A DNA stretch of 64,000 nucleotides from Streptantibioticus ferralitis (GCF_029223525.1 NZ_JARHTQ010000017.1:1-64000), one strand, 5' to 3'. Counted from the stretch's first letter, positions 19,290-27,294 are shown. Notes: generated from the letters alone by a model not told the origin. Translations and numbers: made by a program.

Positions 19290-20693
19290 TCAGCTGGTGA
19301 GACCGGCGATCTCGGCCAGTCGTCGGGCCTCGGCGCGCGTGGAGCGGGCGATGGCGTCCTCGTCGACATTGACGAGATGGCCGTGCTCCACAACGGGCTT
19401 GCCGTTGGTGAGCAGCAGGGTCAGCGGTGCGGCGGCGCCGAAGACCAGCGCGGCGACCGGGTCGGCGATGGACGCGTGGAGCACACCGTCGAGCTTCCAC
19501 AGCGCCAGGTCGGCCAGCTTGCCGGGTTCGATGGAGCCGATCTCCTGGTCACGGCCGAGCACCCGGGCGCCGCCCATCGTGCCGAGCCGCAGCGCCTGGC
19601 GGGCGTTCAGCGCCTTCTCGCGGTGGCCGCCGAGCCGGTTGATCAGCAGGGCGTTGCGTAGTTCGGTGCCCAGCTCGCCGGACTCGTTGGAGGCGGTGCC
19701 GTCCACCCCCAGGCCGACCGGCACACCGGCGGCCAGCATGTCGGGCACCCGGGCGATACCTGCCCCCAGTCGTGCGTTGGAGGAGGGGCAGTGGGCGACA
19801 CCGGTACCGGTCTCGGCGAACTTGGCGATGTCGGAGTCGTTCATGTGGACGCAGTGCGCCATCCACACGTCCTCACCCAGCCACCCGGTGGACTCCAGGT
19901 AGTCGGTGGGACCCATGCCGAACAGCTCGTGGCAGAACTTCTCCTCCTCCACCGTCTCACTGCCGTGGGTGTGCAGCCGGACGCCTCTGCGGCGGGCCAA
20001 CACGGCGGCCTCACGCAGCAGTTCGGTGGAGACCGAGAACGGCGAGCAGGGTGCGACGCCGATCCGCAGCATCGAGTCGAAGGACGGGTCGTGCCAGCGG
20101 TCGATCGCCTCCTCGGTCGCGGCGAGCGCGGCCTCGGTGGTCTCGACGGCGAAGTCCGGCGGCAGGCCGCCGTCCGACTGGCCGCGGTCCATCGAGCCCC
20201 TGGTCGGCGAGAACCGCACCCCCATCTCGGCGGCGGCGCGGATCTCGGCGCCGAGCAGATCACCGGCGCCCCGGGGGAAGACGTAGTGGTGGTCCATCGC
20301 GGTCGTCACACCGGACAGCGCCAGCGCGGCCAGTGAGCCCTGGGCCGCCGCGTACACCATCTGTTCGTCGATCCGCGCCCAGGTCGGGTAGAGGGTGACC
20401 AGCCAGTCGAAGAGGTTGCAGTCCTGGGCCAGGCCGCGGGTGATCCACTGGTAGAAGTGGTGATGGGTGTTGACCAGGCCCGGGGTGAGCAGATGGCCGT
20501 CGGCGTCGACGCGCCGTACGACGTTGTCCACACCCGCGGGTGCGGGCCCGGCTCCGACCGACTCGATGCGGTTCCCCGCGATGACCACGTGTCCGCAGGC
20601 GTACTCGGAGTCGTCCGGGTCGACGGTGGCGATGGAACAGTTCTCGATGACGATGCGCGCCGTCGCGCCGCCGGAGGCTGCCGATGCTGCCAT
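19290..20693 (-). CDS. 8-oxoguanine/guanine-type deaminase
   Basis: A 467-residue amidohydrolase starting at ATG 20693, with GAGGAAG seven bases ahead. The metal site is visible as PGLVNTHHHFYQWITRG, the HTHGSE strand, CVHMND and GVDGTASNESG. These motifs match the 8-oxoguanine deaminase branch of the cytosine/guanine/atrazine deaminase group (the early HHHFYQW in particular). Members release ammonia from 8-oxoguanine to give urate, or from guanine/isocytosine-like substrates. Either product would feed the urate oxidase encoded next to it. Guanine versus 8-oxoguanine preference cannot be settled by reading. Confidence 0.87.
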   Translation of the reverse strand: MAASAASGGATARIVIENCSIATVDPDDSEYACGHVVIAGNRIESVGAGPAPAGVDNVVRRVDADGHLLTPGLVNTHHHFYQWITRGLAQDCNLFDWLVTLYPTWARIDEQMVYAAAQGSLAALALSGVTTAMDHHYVFPRGAGDLLGAEIRAAAEMGVRFSPTRGSMDRGQSDGGLPPDFAVETTEAALAATEEAIDRWHDPSFDSMLRIGVAPCSPFSVSTELLREAAVLARRRGVRLHTHGSETVEEEKFCHELFGMGPTDYLESTGWLGEDVWMAHCVHMNDSDIAKFAETGTGVAHCPSSNARLGAGIARVPDMLAAGVPVGLGVDGTASNESGELGTELRNALLINRLGGHREKALNARQALRLGTMGGARVLGRDQEIGSIEPGKLADLALWKLDGVLHASIADPVAALVFGAAAPLTLLLTNGKPVVEHGHLVNVDEDAIARSTRAEARRLAEIAGLTS

Positions 20694-20829
20694 GGTGCTT
20701 CCTCGTTCTGTGTGTTGGCGGTCGGGCACGGCATGGCCCAGGGGATTTGAGTGCCGGAGCCGGGCGGGGCGGTCGAGGACGCCGCCCCACCCGTCGAGCG
20801 CTCCGGGTGCCGAGTGAGCGATGGGTCTG

Positions 20830-21777
20830 TCAGAGGTTGGTCATGTCGACCGGTATGCGGGCCTCGGCACCGTCCCGCAGCACGGTCGCCTCGATGAGGC
20901 CGTACGGGCGGTCGGCGGCGTAGTACACCTCGTTGTCGTTCTTCAGGCCGAACGGCTCCAGGTCCACCAGGAAGTGGTGGTTGTTGGGCAGCGAGAAGCG
21001 GATCTCGTCGATCTCGGAACGGCTGTTGATGACGCGCGAACCCATCTGGTACAGCGTCTGCTGCAGCGAGAGGCTGTAGGTCTCGGCGAAGGCCTGCAGG
21101 ATGTGCTGGCGGGCCTGCGCGTAGGACTTGTTCCAGTTGGGCATCCGCTCCTCGTCGCTGGTCCAGTTGTAGCGCCAGACGGTGGCGACATCGGTGGCCA
21201 GGATGCGGTCGTACGCTTCCTTGAGGGTCGTGTACTTGTCCTTGACGTAGCCCCAGAACTCCGAGTGGGTGGAGTTCAGCACCGTCAGGTTCTTCAGTCC
21301 GGACAGCACCTCCCAGCGCTCACCGTCGAAGGTGATCTGGGCGGTGCGTATCTCCTGGTTGTTGCGCACGAACGAGTGCTTGACCTCGTCCGATCCGATG
21401 AACCGGGAGTTGGCGTCGGCGCTTTGGATTCGGTCCCAGGAGTACTCCTCGATCCGGATCCGCGCCCGCTCGATCGGCTCCTGGCTGGTGACGAAGTGCC
21501 GGGCGAGGTGGATGCCGAACTGCTCGGCCGAGTCGATCCCGTACTCCTTCGCGAAGGCGAAGACGGTGTTCTTGGTGGTGTCGGTCGGCAGCACGTTGGC
21601 GTTGCTGCCGGAGTAGTGGACGTCGTCCATGTCGCCGGAGAGGGCGACCGAGACGTTGAGGTCCTTGATGTGGTGGGTGTCGCCGTCCCTCGTGATCCTT
21701 ACGACGCGGTTCTCCGCTTTGCCGTACTGGTTCTGGCCGAGAACTACCGGGCGGGCCGGGTGGGAATAGGCAGACAT
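20830..21777 (-). CDS. uox: Urate oxidase
   Basis: A 315-residue cofactor-free uricase, turning urate and oxygen into 5-hydroxyisourate and hydrogen peroxide. The ATG at 21777 follows GAGGGAG; a longer in-frame extension upstream runs through the neighbouring hydrolase gene and is not real. The two tunnel-fold halves are present: QNQYGKAENRVVRI carries the catalytic Lys, VLPTDTTKNTVF the catalytic Thr, and FSLPNNHHFLVDL the late signature. It is the third gene of an operon reading uraD, uraH, uox, which matches the reverse order of reaction steps 3, 2, 1. Peroxide from this step probably explains the linked catalase gene. Confidence 0.97.
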   Translation of the reverse strand: MSAYSHPARPVVLGQNQYGKAENRVVRITRDGDTHHIKDLNVSVALSGDMDDVHYSGSNANVLPTDTTKNTVFAFAKEYGIDSAEQFGIHLARHFVTSQEPIERARIRIEEYSWDRIQSADANSRFIGSDEVKHSFVRNNQEIRTAQITFDGERWEVLSGLKNLTVLNSTHSEFWGYVKDKYTTLKEAYDRILATDVATVWRYNWTSDEERMPNWNKSYAQARQHILQAFAETYSLSLQQTLYQMGSRVINSRSEIDEIRFSLPNNHHFLVDLEPFGLKNDNEVYYAADRPYGLIEATVLRDGAEARIPVDMTNL

Positions 21778-21784
21778 GTCGGTG

Positions 21785-22165
21785 CTAGCTCCCTCGGTAT
21801 ACGGAGTAGCCGAACGGGTTGAGCAGCAGCGGCACGTGGTAGTGCTCACCCGGCTTGACGGCGAACGTGATCGCCACCTCCGGGAAGAAGGCGTCGCTGT
21901 CCCTTTCGCGGGGGGCGTCCTGCTGTTCCTCGGCTTGCTTTCTCGATAGGAAGTACGGCTCGGTCTCGAAGTGCAGCCGTACGTGGGTGGTGCCCTCGGG
22001 AAGGGCGGGCAGATCCTTGCAGCGCCCGTCGGCATCGGTCTTGGACGCGCCGTGCACCGTCCAGGCGGTGTCGCCGCCGCGCACGGACAGTTGCACGGGT
22101 ACGCCCTCGGCGGGGCAGCCGATGCTCGTGTCCAGGATGTGCGTGGACACGGAGGTCTCCGTCAT
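21785..22165 (-). CDS. uraH: 5-hydroxyisourate hydrolase
   Basis: A 126-residue transthyretin-like protein that hydrolyses 5-hydroxyisourate to OHCU. The N-terminal VSTHILDTSIGCPAEGVPV, the central Arg in VRLHFET and the C-terminal YRGS tetrapeptide that marks the enzyme (not thyroid-hormone transthyretin) are all present. A stretch of about 15 residues around KQAEEQQDAPRERD is longer and more charged than usual and probably forms a surface loop. It overlaps uraD by four bases and ends 7 bp before the uox start. Confidence 0.96.
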   Translation of the reverse strand: MTETSVSTHILDTSIGCPAEGVPVQLSVRGGDTAWTVHGASKTDADGRCKDLPALPEGTTHVRLHFETEPYFLSRKQAEEQQDAPRERDSDAFFPEVAITFAVKPGEHYHVPLLLNPFGYSVYRGS

Positions 22166-22683
22166 GACGGGTCTCCTTCCGCGACCGCCACGAGGCGGGT
22201 CAGCCGGATGCGGTTGATCTTCCCCAGCTCACCGCGGACGATCTCGCGCTCCTGTTCCAGTGTGTTGCCGATCCGGGCCCTGGCCGCGTCCCGCATCTGC
22301 TCACCGGTGAGTCCGGTGGCGCAGATCAGGAAGACATGCCCGAACCGGTCCTGATAGGCGAGGTTGAGTTCGAGCAGCTCGGCCTTGAGCTGTTCCGATG
22401 CTCCGGCCATGCCGCTCTGCTCGCGCGCCGAGGCCGGGTCACCGGGCTTGGGACGGCCGATCGGCGGGTGGCCCGCCATCGCCTGGCCGAGATCCTCGGC
22501 GGCCAGCTCACGCATCGCGGCGTCGCTCGCCTTGAGGAGCGCCTCCGTGTCGGCGTACGGGCGCTTGGCGAGCACCGCGTTGACCCAGACGGTGGACGTG
22601 CACACCTCGTGCAGCAGGTGAGCGGCGGTGTCACCGTCAGCGGAGTTGAAGCGGGCGAGGCCCGCCGTGGTGCGAGAAGTCAT
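22162..22683 (-). CDS. uraD: OHCU decarboxylase
   Basis: A 173-residue 2-oxo-4-hydroxy-4-carboxy-5-ureidoimidazoline decarboxylase, the step that yields (S)-allantoin. The catalytic His lies in GHPPIGRPKPGD, and the FGHVFLICATGLT strand is conserved. The ATG at 22683 is chosen because the frame upstream encodes nothing family-like and runs across the operator. It is the first gene of the uraD-uraH-uox operon. An inverted repeat like that ahead of allB lies 64-80 bp upstream. Confidence 0.95.
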   Translation of the reverse strand: MTSRTTAGLARFNSADGDTAAHLLHEVCTSTVWVNAVLAKRPYADTEALLKASDAAMRELAAEDLGQAMAGHPPIGRPKPGDPASAREQSGMAGASEQLKAELLELNLAYQDRFGHVFLICATGLTGEQMRDAARARIGNTLEQEREIVRGELGKINRIRLTRLVAVAEGDPS

Positions 22684-22746
22684 CTGCGGCCTCCGGGGCC
22701 TGCTGGACCGGGCTTGCCGGAAAGCTAGATGCCTGCGCCACATGCC

Positions 22747-22779
22747 GTCAACACTTTGTTGAACTTTCCGCAACAGAAA
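22747..22779. promoter_or_regulatory. Operator-like repeats ahead of uraD
   Basis: GTCAACACTTTGTTGAA (22747-22763) has the CAAC-N5-GTTG inverted repeat seen ahead of allB. Directly after it, TTTCCGCAACAGAAA (22765-22779) resembles the TTCCGCAA...GAAA half of the paired boxes at 23575. Both kinds of site may therefore meet at this promoter. Confidence 0.5.
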
Positions 22780-22780
22780 A

Positions 22781-22812
22781 GGCCGCCCCCCGGGACAAAA
22801 CCGGGCGGCGGC
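22781..22812 (-). terminator. Intrinsic terminator of the HTH gene
   Basis: On the minus strand GCCGCCGCCCGG pairs with the CCGGGGGGCGGC side over a TTTTGT loop, with one bulged base, and is followed by CTTTTC. It sits 36 bp after the HTH gene stop and just ahead of the uraD operator. Confidence 0.65.
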
Positions 22813-22847
22813 TCCAAAAACGCTGGTCACGCCATGCTCTCGGGCGA

Positions 22848-23234
22848 TTACTCACTGCCCTTCGCGGCGTTCTCGCGGTTGAGGTAGTTGTAGACGGTGA
22901 AGCGGCTGACACCGAGCGCCGAGGCGACCGTCTCGACCCCGTGCCGCACCGAGAAGGCGCCGCGCTCCTCCAGGATCCGCACCACCGTCTGCTTCTCCTT
23001 GCGGTCCAGCTCGGCGAGCGGACGCCCCTGACGGCGCTCCAGGTCGGCCAGGATGTGATCGAGCGAGTCGGCTATGTGCGGCAACCGCACCGCGACCACC
23101 TGCTCACCCTCCCAGCTGAGCACCACGTCGTCCCCGCGCGCCGCGTCCGGCGGGACCATCTCCCCGCCCATGGCGTCGACCAGCGGCTTGACCGCGTCGA
23201 CGAGCGGGTGGCCATCGGGTCCGGTCACGATCAC
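22848..23234 (-). CDS. Small helix-turn-helix protein
   Basis: A 128-residue protein starting with GTG. The N-terminal 60 residues (LVDAVKPLVDAMGGEMVPPD, then VVAVRLPHIADSLDHIL) form an alpha/beta segment. The C-terminal 50 residues (LDRKEKQTVVRILEERGAF, then VASALGVSRFTVYNYLNRE) are a clear helix-turn-helix of the YheO/HTH_22 type. Its start overlaps the stop of the upstream 83-residue gene by four bases (GTGA), so the pair is coupled. It sits directly ahead of the urate operon on the same strand and ends in its own terminator. It is a candidate regulator for purine degradation. Confidence 0.78.
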   Translation of the reverse strand: MIVTGPDGHPLVDAVKPLVDAMGGEMVPPDAARGDDVVLSWEGEQVVAVRLPHIADSLDHILADLERRQGRPLAELDRKEKQTVVRILEERGAFSVRHGVETVASALGVSRFTVYNYLNRENAAKGSE

Positions 23235-23482
23235 CCCTCCCCCTCATCCACCACGTTGAGCTGCAGGGAGACCCGTGTCGCACCCGCGTCCAGGGTGCGC
23301 TTCAGCAGATCGCCGACCGCGGCGAGCACCGCCTCGGCGGAACCCTCCGCGGTGTTGCCGAACGGACCGACGTCCACCCGGTCCAGGTCGGCCGCCTGCA
23401 CCACCTCGCGTGCCACCACCGCATGCCGCGGGGCCTCGTCGAGATCGAACGGCTCCGTCGTGAACTCAACCCTCAATCGCAC
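23231..23482 (-). CDS. Conserved small protein coupled to the HTH gene
   Basis: An 83-residue acidic protein (MRLRVEFTTEPFDLDE to LQLNVVDEGEG) read from GTG 23482 behind AGGTTGAGGG. It looks like one alpha/beta ferredoxin-like unit: strand, HAVVAREVVQAADLDRVDVG, helix AEAVLAAVGDLLKRTLDAG, strand. I do not recognise its family. Overlap with the HTH gene suggests the two proteins work together, perhaps as a ligand sensor and DNA-binding partner; this is inference. It is divergent from the hyi operon, with the paired 17-bp boxes between them. Confidence 0.65.
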   Translation of the reverse strand: MRLRVEFTTEPFDLDEAPRHAVVAREVVQAADLDRVDVGPFGNTAEGSAEAVLAAVGDLLKRTLDAGATRVSLQLNVVDEGEG

Positions 23483-23553
23483 GCCCTCAACCTAACCGGT
23501 TCCGCACGCGCCTCGACATCGGCACTTGACACTCGCCGCGCCCATCCCCCACT

Positions 23554-23591
23554 CTTCCAATACGCAGAAACTAACTTCCGCAATACGAAAT
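23554..23591. promoter_or_regulatory. Paired 17-bp boxes ahead of hyi
   Basis: CTTCCAATACGCAGAAA (23554-23570) and CTTCCGCAATACGAAAT (23575-23591) repeat the TTCC...GAA design with the same 21-bp spacing found ahead of the IclR gene and aceB. A TTGACA lies just upstream at 23526-23531, so binding would overlap or follow the promoter. Confidence 0.68.
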
Positions 23592-23638
23592 AGACCACTG
23601 CGGAAGACAGCGCGATTTCCGGAAAGGGGCGCATCCCC

Positions 23639-24481
23639 GTGGGTTTCTCTGACACGCGCTTCGACGTGAACCTGTCGATCCTCTTCACCGAGCTCCCGCT
23701 GCTGGAGCGCCCCGCGGCGGCCGCGGCGGCCGGGTTCACCGCGGTGGAACTGTGGTGGCCGTGGGTCGACGCACCCGCCCCCGGCCAGGCCGAACTCGAC
23801 GCACTGCGGGACGCGTTGCACAGCGCGGGCACCCGGCTGGTGGGGCTGAACTTCTACGCAGGGCAGCTGCCGGGCCCGGACCGCGGCGCGCTGTCGATCC
23901 CCGGTGCCGAATCGGACCGCTTCCGCGCCAACATCGACGTGGCCGCCGACTTCGCACAGTCGCTGGGCTGCACGGCGCTCAACGCGCTCTACGGCAACCG
24001 GGTGGACGGCGTCGACCCGGCCGAACAGGACGAACTCGCCCTGGAGAACCTGGTGTTGGCGGCGCGCGCCGCACACCGGGTGGGCGCGGTGCTGCTGATC
24101 GAGGCGCTCAACGCCCCCGAGTCACCGCGCTGCCCGATCGTCAGCGCACCGAAGGCGATCGAGGTGGTGGACAAGGTCAACGACGCCACGGGCCTGGGCA
24201 ACGCCAAGTTCCTGATGGACCTGTACCACCTGTCGATGAACGGCGAGGACCTGCACGAGGTCATCGACCGCCACACCGGCAGGACCGGTCACGTACAGAT
24301 CGCGGACAACCCGGGCCGCGGCTTCCCCGGCAGCGGTGAGCTGGACTTCGCCGACCTGCTCGGCCGCCTGCGGAAGGCCGGTTACGACGGCTGGGTCGGC
24401 CTTGAGTACAAGCCGGGCGACGGCCCGAGCTCGGCCGCCTTCGAGTGGCTGCCCGTGGCAGACCGCGCCGCCAAGCACTGA
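23639..24481 (+). CDS. hyi: Hydroxypyruvate isomerase family protein
   Basis: A 280-residue TIM-barrel sugar-isomerase-like protein starting with GTG. FDVNLSILFTELPLLERPAA and the Glu/His/Asp metal-site strands (LIEALNAPESPRCPI; LMDLYHLSMNGEDL; HVQIADNPGRGFPGSGELDF; GLEYKPG) match hydroxypyruvate isomerase. Such enzymes interconvert hydroxypyruvate and tartronate semialdehyde and accompany glyoxylate carboligase. It leads an operon hyi-glxR-gcl with gaps of 22 and 5 bp. The paired regulatory boxes end 47 bp before the start. Confidence 0.92.
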   Translation: MGFSDTRFDVNLSILFTELPLLERPAAAAAAGFTAVELWWPWVDAPAPGQAELDALRDALHSAGTRLVGLNFYAGQLPGPDRGALSIPGAESDRFRANIDVAADFAQSLGCTALNALYGNRVDGVDPAEQDELALENLVLAARAAHRVGAVLLIEALNAPESPRCPIVSAPKAIEVVDKVNDATGLGNAKFLMDLYHLSMNGEDLHEVIDRHTGRTGHVQIADNPGRGFPGSGELDFADLLGRLRKAGYDGWVGLEYKPGDGPSSAAFEWLPVADRAAKH

Positions 24482-24503
24482 TTCTCGATCCGAGAGGCAC
24501 CCA

Positions 24504-25418
24504 ATGAGCAGCACACTCGCAGACCCCTCCCGCCCGGCGATCGCGTGGATCGGCCTCGGGATCATGGGCTCCCCCATGGCCGAGAACCTCATCAAGGCCG
24601 GGTACCCGGTCACCGGCTACACCCTTGAGCAGCCCAAGTTGGACCGCCTCGCGGCGAACGGCGGCACCGCCGCCACCTCGATCGCCGAGGCCGTCCGGGA
24701 CGCCGACGTCATCATCACCATGGTCCCGGCCTCCCCGCAGGTCGAGGCCGTCGCCTACGGCGAGGACGGCATCCTGGAGCACGCGAGGTCCGGCGCGCTG
24801 CTGATCGACATGTCCTCGATCACCCCGCAGACCTCGGTCGACCTGGCCAAGAACGCGGCGGAGAAGGGCATTCGGGTACTGGACGCCCCGGTCTCCGGCG
24901 GCGAGGCCGGCGCCGTCGAGGCGGTGCTCTCCATCATGGTCGGCGGTGAGCGAGCCGACTTCGACTACGCCAAGCCCATCTTCGAGGCGCTCGGCAAGAC
25001 GATCGTGCTGTGCGGTCCGCACGGCTCGGGTCAGACGGTGAAGGCCGCCAACCAGCTCATCGTCGCCGTCAACATCCAGGCGTGCGCCGAGGCCGTGGTC
25101 TTCCTGGAGAAGTCCGGGGTGGACCTGGCCGCCGCACTGGACGTGCTGAACGGCGGTCTGGCCGGCTCGACCGTGCTGACCCGCAAGAAGGACAACTTCC
25201 TGGGCCGGGACTTCAAGCCGGGCTTCCGGATCGATCTGCACCACAAGGACATGGGCATCGTCACCGACGCCGCCCGCAACGTCGGCGCCGCGCTGCCGGT
25301 CGGCGCCGTCGTCGCCCAGCTCGTCGCCTCCCTGCGTGCCCAGGGCGACGGCGGCCTGGACCACTCCGCGCTGCTGCGCGCCGTCGAACGTCTCTCCGGA
25401 CAGAAGGTCGAGGGCTGA
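24504..25418 (+). CDS. glxR: Tartronate semialdehyde reductase
   Basis: A 304-residue beta-hydroxyacid dehydrogenase reducing tartronate semialdehyde to glycerate with NAD(P)H. The Rossmann loop IGLGIMGSPMAENLIKAG is at the N-terminus (about residue 15), the substrate-binding DAPVSGGEAGA is at about 130, and the catalytic Lys is in GQTVKAANQLIVAVN at about 179. The start ATG follows GAGAGG. It is placed between hyi and gcl, so all three steps from glyoxylate to glycerate are made together. A glycerate kinase is not seen in the window. Confidence 0.95.
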   Translation: MSSTLADPSRPAIAWIGLGIMGSPMAENLIKAGYPVTGYTLEQPKLDRLAANGGTAATSIAEAVRDADVIITMVPASPQVEAVAYGEDGILEHARSGALLIDMSSITPQTSVDLAKNAAEKGIRVLDAPVSGGEAGAVEAVLSIMVGGERADFDYAKPIFEALGKTIVLCGPHGSGQTVKAANQLIVAVNIQACAEAVVFLEKSGVDLAAALDVLNGGLAGSTVLTRKKDNFLGRDFKPGFRIDLHHKDMGIVTDAARNVGAALPVGAVVAQLVASLRAQGDGGLDHSALLRAVERLSGQKVEG

Positions 25419-25423
25419 CCGCC

Positions 25424-27142
25424 ATGGCTGCCACAAGGATTCCCGCCATGCAGGCGGCCGTCCAGATCATGAAGGACGAGGGTGTCGACATCGCGTTCGG
25501 CTGCCCCGGCGCCGCGATCCTCCCGCTGTACAAGGCGATGGAGGTGGTGGGCGGCATCGACCATCTGACGGTCCGCCACGAAGAGGGCGCGACGCACATG
25601 GCGGACGGCTGGGCGCGCACCAACGGCAGGGTCGGGGTGGCGATCGCCACTTCGGGCCCGGGCGCCACCAACTTCATCACCGGTCTGTACACCGCGCAGG
25701 CCGACTCCATCCCGATGGTCTGCATCACCGGCCAGGCGGTCTCCCCGAAGCTGCACCAGGAGGCCTTCCAGGCGGTCGACATCGTGGAGATAGCCAAGCC
25801 GGTCACCAAGTGGGCGGTGCAGGTCAAGGAGGCGGCGCAGATCCCGTGGATCTTCCGGGAGGCGTTCCGGATCGCCCGTGAGGGCCGTCCGGGACCGGTG
25901 CTGATCGACATCCCGCTGGACAAGGGCCGGCAGGAGATCTGGTACGACGCCGAGATCGACGCGCCGCTGCCGGTCAAGACCGTCGCACCGCACGCGCCGC
26001 GCGTCGAGGCCGCGTTGGACCTGCTGCTGGCCGCGCGCAGGCCGCTGATCCTGGCGGGCGGCGGGGTGATCCTGTCCGAAGCCTCGGACGTGCTGCGGGA
26101 GTTGGTCGAGTACCTACGGGTGCCGTTCCAGGTGACCTTGATGGGCAAGGGCTGCATCGAGGACGACCACCAGCTGAACCTGGGCACGACGGGGGTCCAG
26201 ACCTCCCAGAGGTACGCCAACGCCTCCTTCCTGGAGTCGGACTTCGTGCTCGCCGTCGGCGCCCGGTTCGGCGACCGGCACACCGGGGCCGACATCGACA
26301 TCTACAAGGGCGACCGCACGTTCGTCCATGTGGACATCGAGCCGGGCCAGTTGGGCCGGGTCATCGAGCCCGATCTCGGCATCGTCTCCGACGCCAGGCT
26401 GTTCCTGGAGGCGCTGCTGGCCGCCGCCAAGCGGCGCCGGGCCACGGCCGACGTCGCGTCCTGGATCGAGCGCTGCCAGGAGCTCAAGCGCACCCTGGTC
26501 CGCAGGGAGGACTTCGACACCACCCCGATCAAGGCCCCGCGGGTCTACAAGGAGATCAACGAGATCTTCGACGAGGACACCTACTTCGTCACCGCCATCG
26601 GCCTTTACCAGATCTGGGGCGGCCAGCACCAGAAGGCCCACAAGCCGCGGCACTACCAGGTCTGCGGTCAGGCGGGACCGCTGGGTTGGGAGATCCCGGC
26701 CGCGATCGGCGTCAAGAAGGCGCTGCAGAGCCAGGGCAGGAACGACGAGGTCGTCGGCATCGTCGGTGACTACGGCTTCCAGTACATGGTCGAGGAACTC
26801 GCGGTCGCCGCCCAGTACAACGTGCCGTACGTGCTGATCATGCTCAACAACGAGTACCTGGGCCTGATCCGCCAGGCGTCCATCGGGTACGACATGAACT
26901 ACCAGGTCGACATCCACTACGACGAGTACGGCTCGGACAACGTCAAGATCATGGAGGCGTACGGCTGCTCCGGCCGCCGTGTCTGGGATCCGGCCGACAT
27001 CCGCTCGACCGTCGAGTGGGCCCGCAAGGAGGCGGCCTCGACCTCCCGCCCGGTGCTCGTCGAGATCATGATCGAGCGCGAGGCGAACACCCCGCACGGC
27101 CCGAACATCGACGCCGTCAAGGAGTTCGAGCCGGAGGCGTAG
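25424..27142 (+). CDS. gcl: Glyoxylate carboligase
   Basis: A 572-residue thiamine-diphosphate enzyme joining two glyoxylates into tartronate semialdehyde with loss of CO2. The pyrimidine-binding N-domain, the FAD-like middle domain ([16 protein letters not shown]) and the C-terminal ThDP motif with [12 protein letters not shown] and [10 protein letters not shown] follow in order. The start ATG lies 5 bp after glxR; a longer frame upstream is only read-through of glxR. In E. coli Gcl the usual catalytic Glu is replaced by Val51. Here the matching site reads [13 protein letters not shown], with Glu53, as in acetolactate synthase. The operon setting still argues for Gcl. An acetohydroxyacid synthase-like side activity is conceivable. 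Confidence 0.9.
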   Translation: MAATRIPAMQAAVQIMKDEGVDIAFGCPGAAILPLYKAMEVVGGIDHLTVRHEEGATHMADGWARTNGRVGVAIATSGPGATNFITGLYTAQADSIPMVCITGQAVSPKLHQEAFQAVDIVEIAKPVTKWAVQVKEAAQIPWIFREAFRIAREGRPGPVLIDIPLDKGRQEIWYDAEIDAPLPVKTVAPHAPRVEAALDLLLAARRPLILAGGGVILSEASDVLRELVEYLRVPFQVTLMGKGCIEDDHQLNLGTTGVQTSQRYANASFLESDFVLAVGARFGDRHTGADIDIYKGDRTFVHVDIEPGQLGRVIEPDLGIVSDARLFLEALLAAAKRRRATADVASWIERCQELKRTLVRREDFDTTPIKAPRVYKEINEIFDEDTYFVTAIGLYQIWGGQHQKAHKPRHYQVCGQAGPLGWEIPAAIGVKKALQSQGRNDEVVGIVGDYGFQYMVEELAVAAQYNVPYVLIMLNNEYLGLIRQASIGYDMNYQVDIHYDEYGSDNVKIMEAYGCSGRRVWDPADIRSTVEWARKEAASTSRPVLVEIMIEREANTPHGPNIDAVKEFEPEA

Positions 27143-27157
27143 GCCTCACCCCGACCT

Positions 27158-27211
27158 CCGTCCGGCGGCGCGCCGACCTGTCCTGTCGCGCCCAAGCGCG
27201 CCGCCGGGCGG
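27158..27211. terminator. Long hairpin after gcl
   Basis: CCGTCCGGCGGCGCGC (27158-27173) pairs with GCGCGCCGCCGGGCGG (27196-27211) with one mismatch over a 22-base loop. It lies 16 bp after the gcl stop and just before the catalase promoter. Confidence 0.6.
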
Positions 27212-27216
27212 AACCA

Positions 27217-27246
27217 TTGACATTTTGTTGAAGCGATTCGTAATGT
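27217..27246 (+). promoter_or_regulatory. Catalase promoter
   Basis: TTGACA (27217-27222) and TAATGT (27241-27246) are separated by 18 bp. The spacer includes GTTGAA (27227-27232), the right half of the element ahead of allB and uraD, preceded by a T-run as at uraD. A regulator bound there would sit between -35 and -10. Confidence 0.55.
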
Positions 27247-27256
27247 CCCGGGACAC

Positions 27257-27294
27257 AGTCCGGCATACGGAAACGCGCTACCGCACGACGGTAG
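27257..27294. promoter_or_regulatory. Two palindromes 21 bp apart ahead of katA
   Basis: AGTCCGGCATACGGAAA (27257-27273) and CTACCGCACGACGGTAG (27278-27294) are both of form CCG-N5-CGG and again 21 bp apart. The first is a fair match to the TTCC...GAA boxes; the second keeps the symmetry but not the outer bases. They lie between the promoter and the start codon. Confidence 0.45.

Noticed and set aside
19070-19290. Possible purine riboswitch ahead of the xanthine permease
   Set aside because: Only a simple inverted repeat and a terminator of the upstream gene are seen; no three-way-junction core with the conserved loop sequences.
17331-19661. A 776-codon plus-strand frame across the xanthine permease gene
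   Set aside because: It is antisense to a transporter with intact motifs, and its product is a low-complexity Arg/Asp/Gln/His-rich string.
20830-22035. Longer urate oxidase starting at 22035
   Set aside because: The extra 86 codons run antisense-free through the HIU hydrolase gene in another frame and show no family sequence; ATG 21777 has a good ribosome site and the known N-terminus.
26114-27097. A long open frame opposite glyoxylate carboligase, and similar long frames opposite many genes
   Set aside because: High GC at third codon positions makes long antisense frames common; these have no family motifs and no ribosome sites, while the sense frames are clear enzymes.
25010-27142. Fusion of tartronate semialdehyde reductase with glyoxylate carboligase
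   Set aside because: The upstream 138 codons are an out-of-frame reading of glxR; each gene has its own start and stop with a 5-bp gap.
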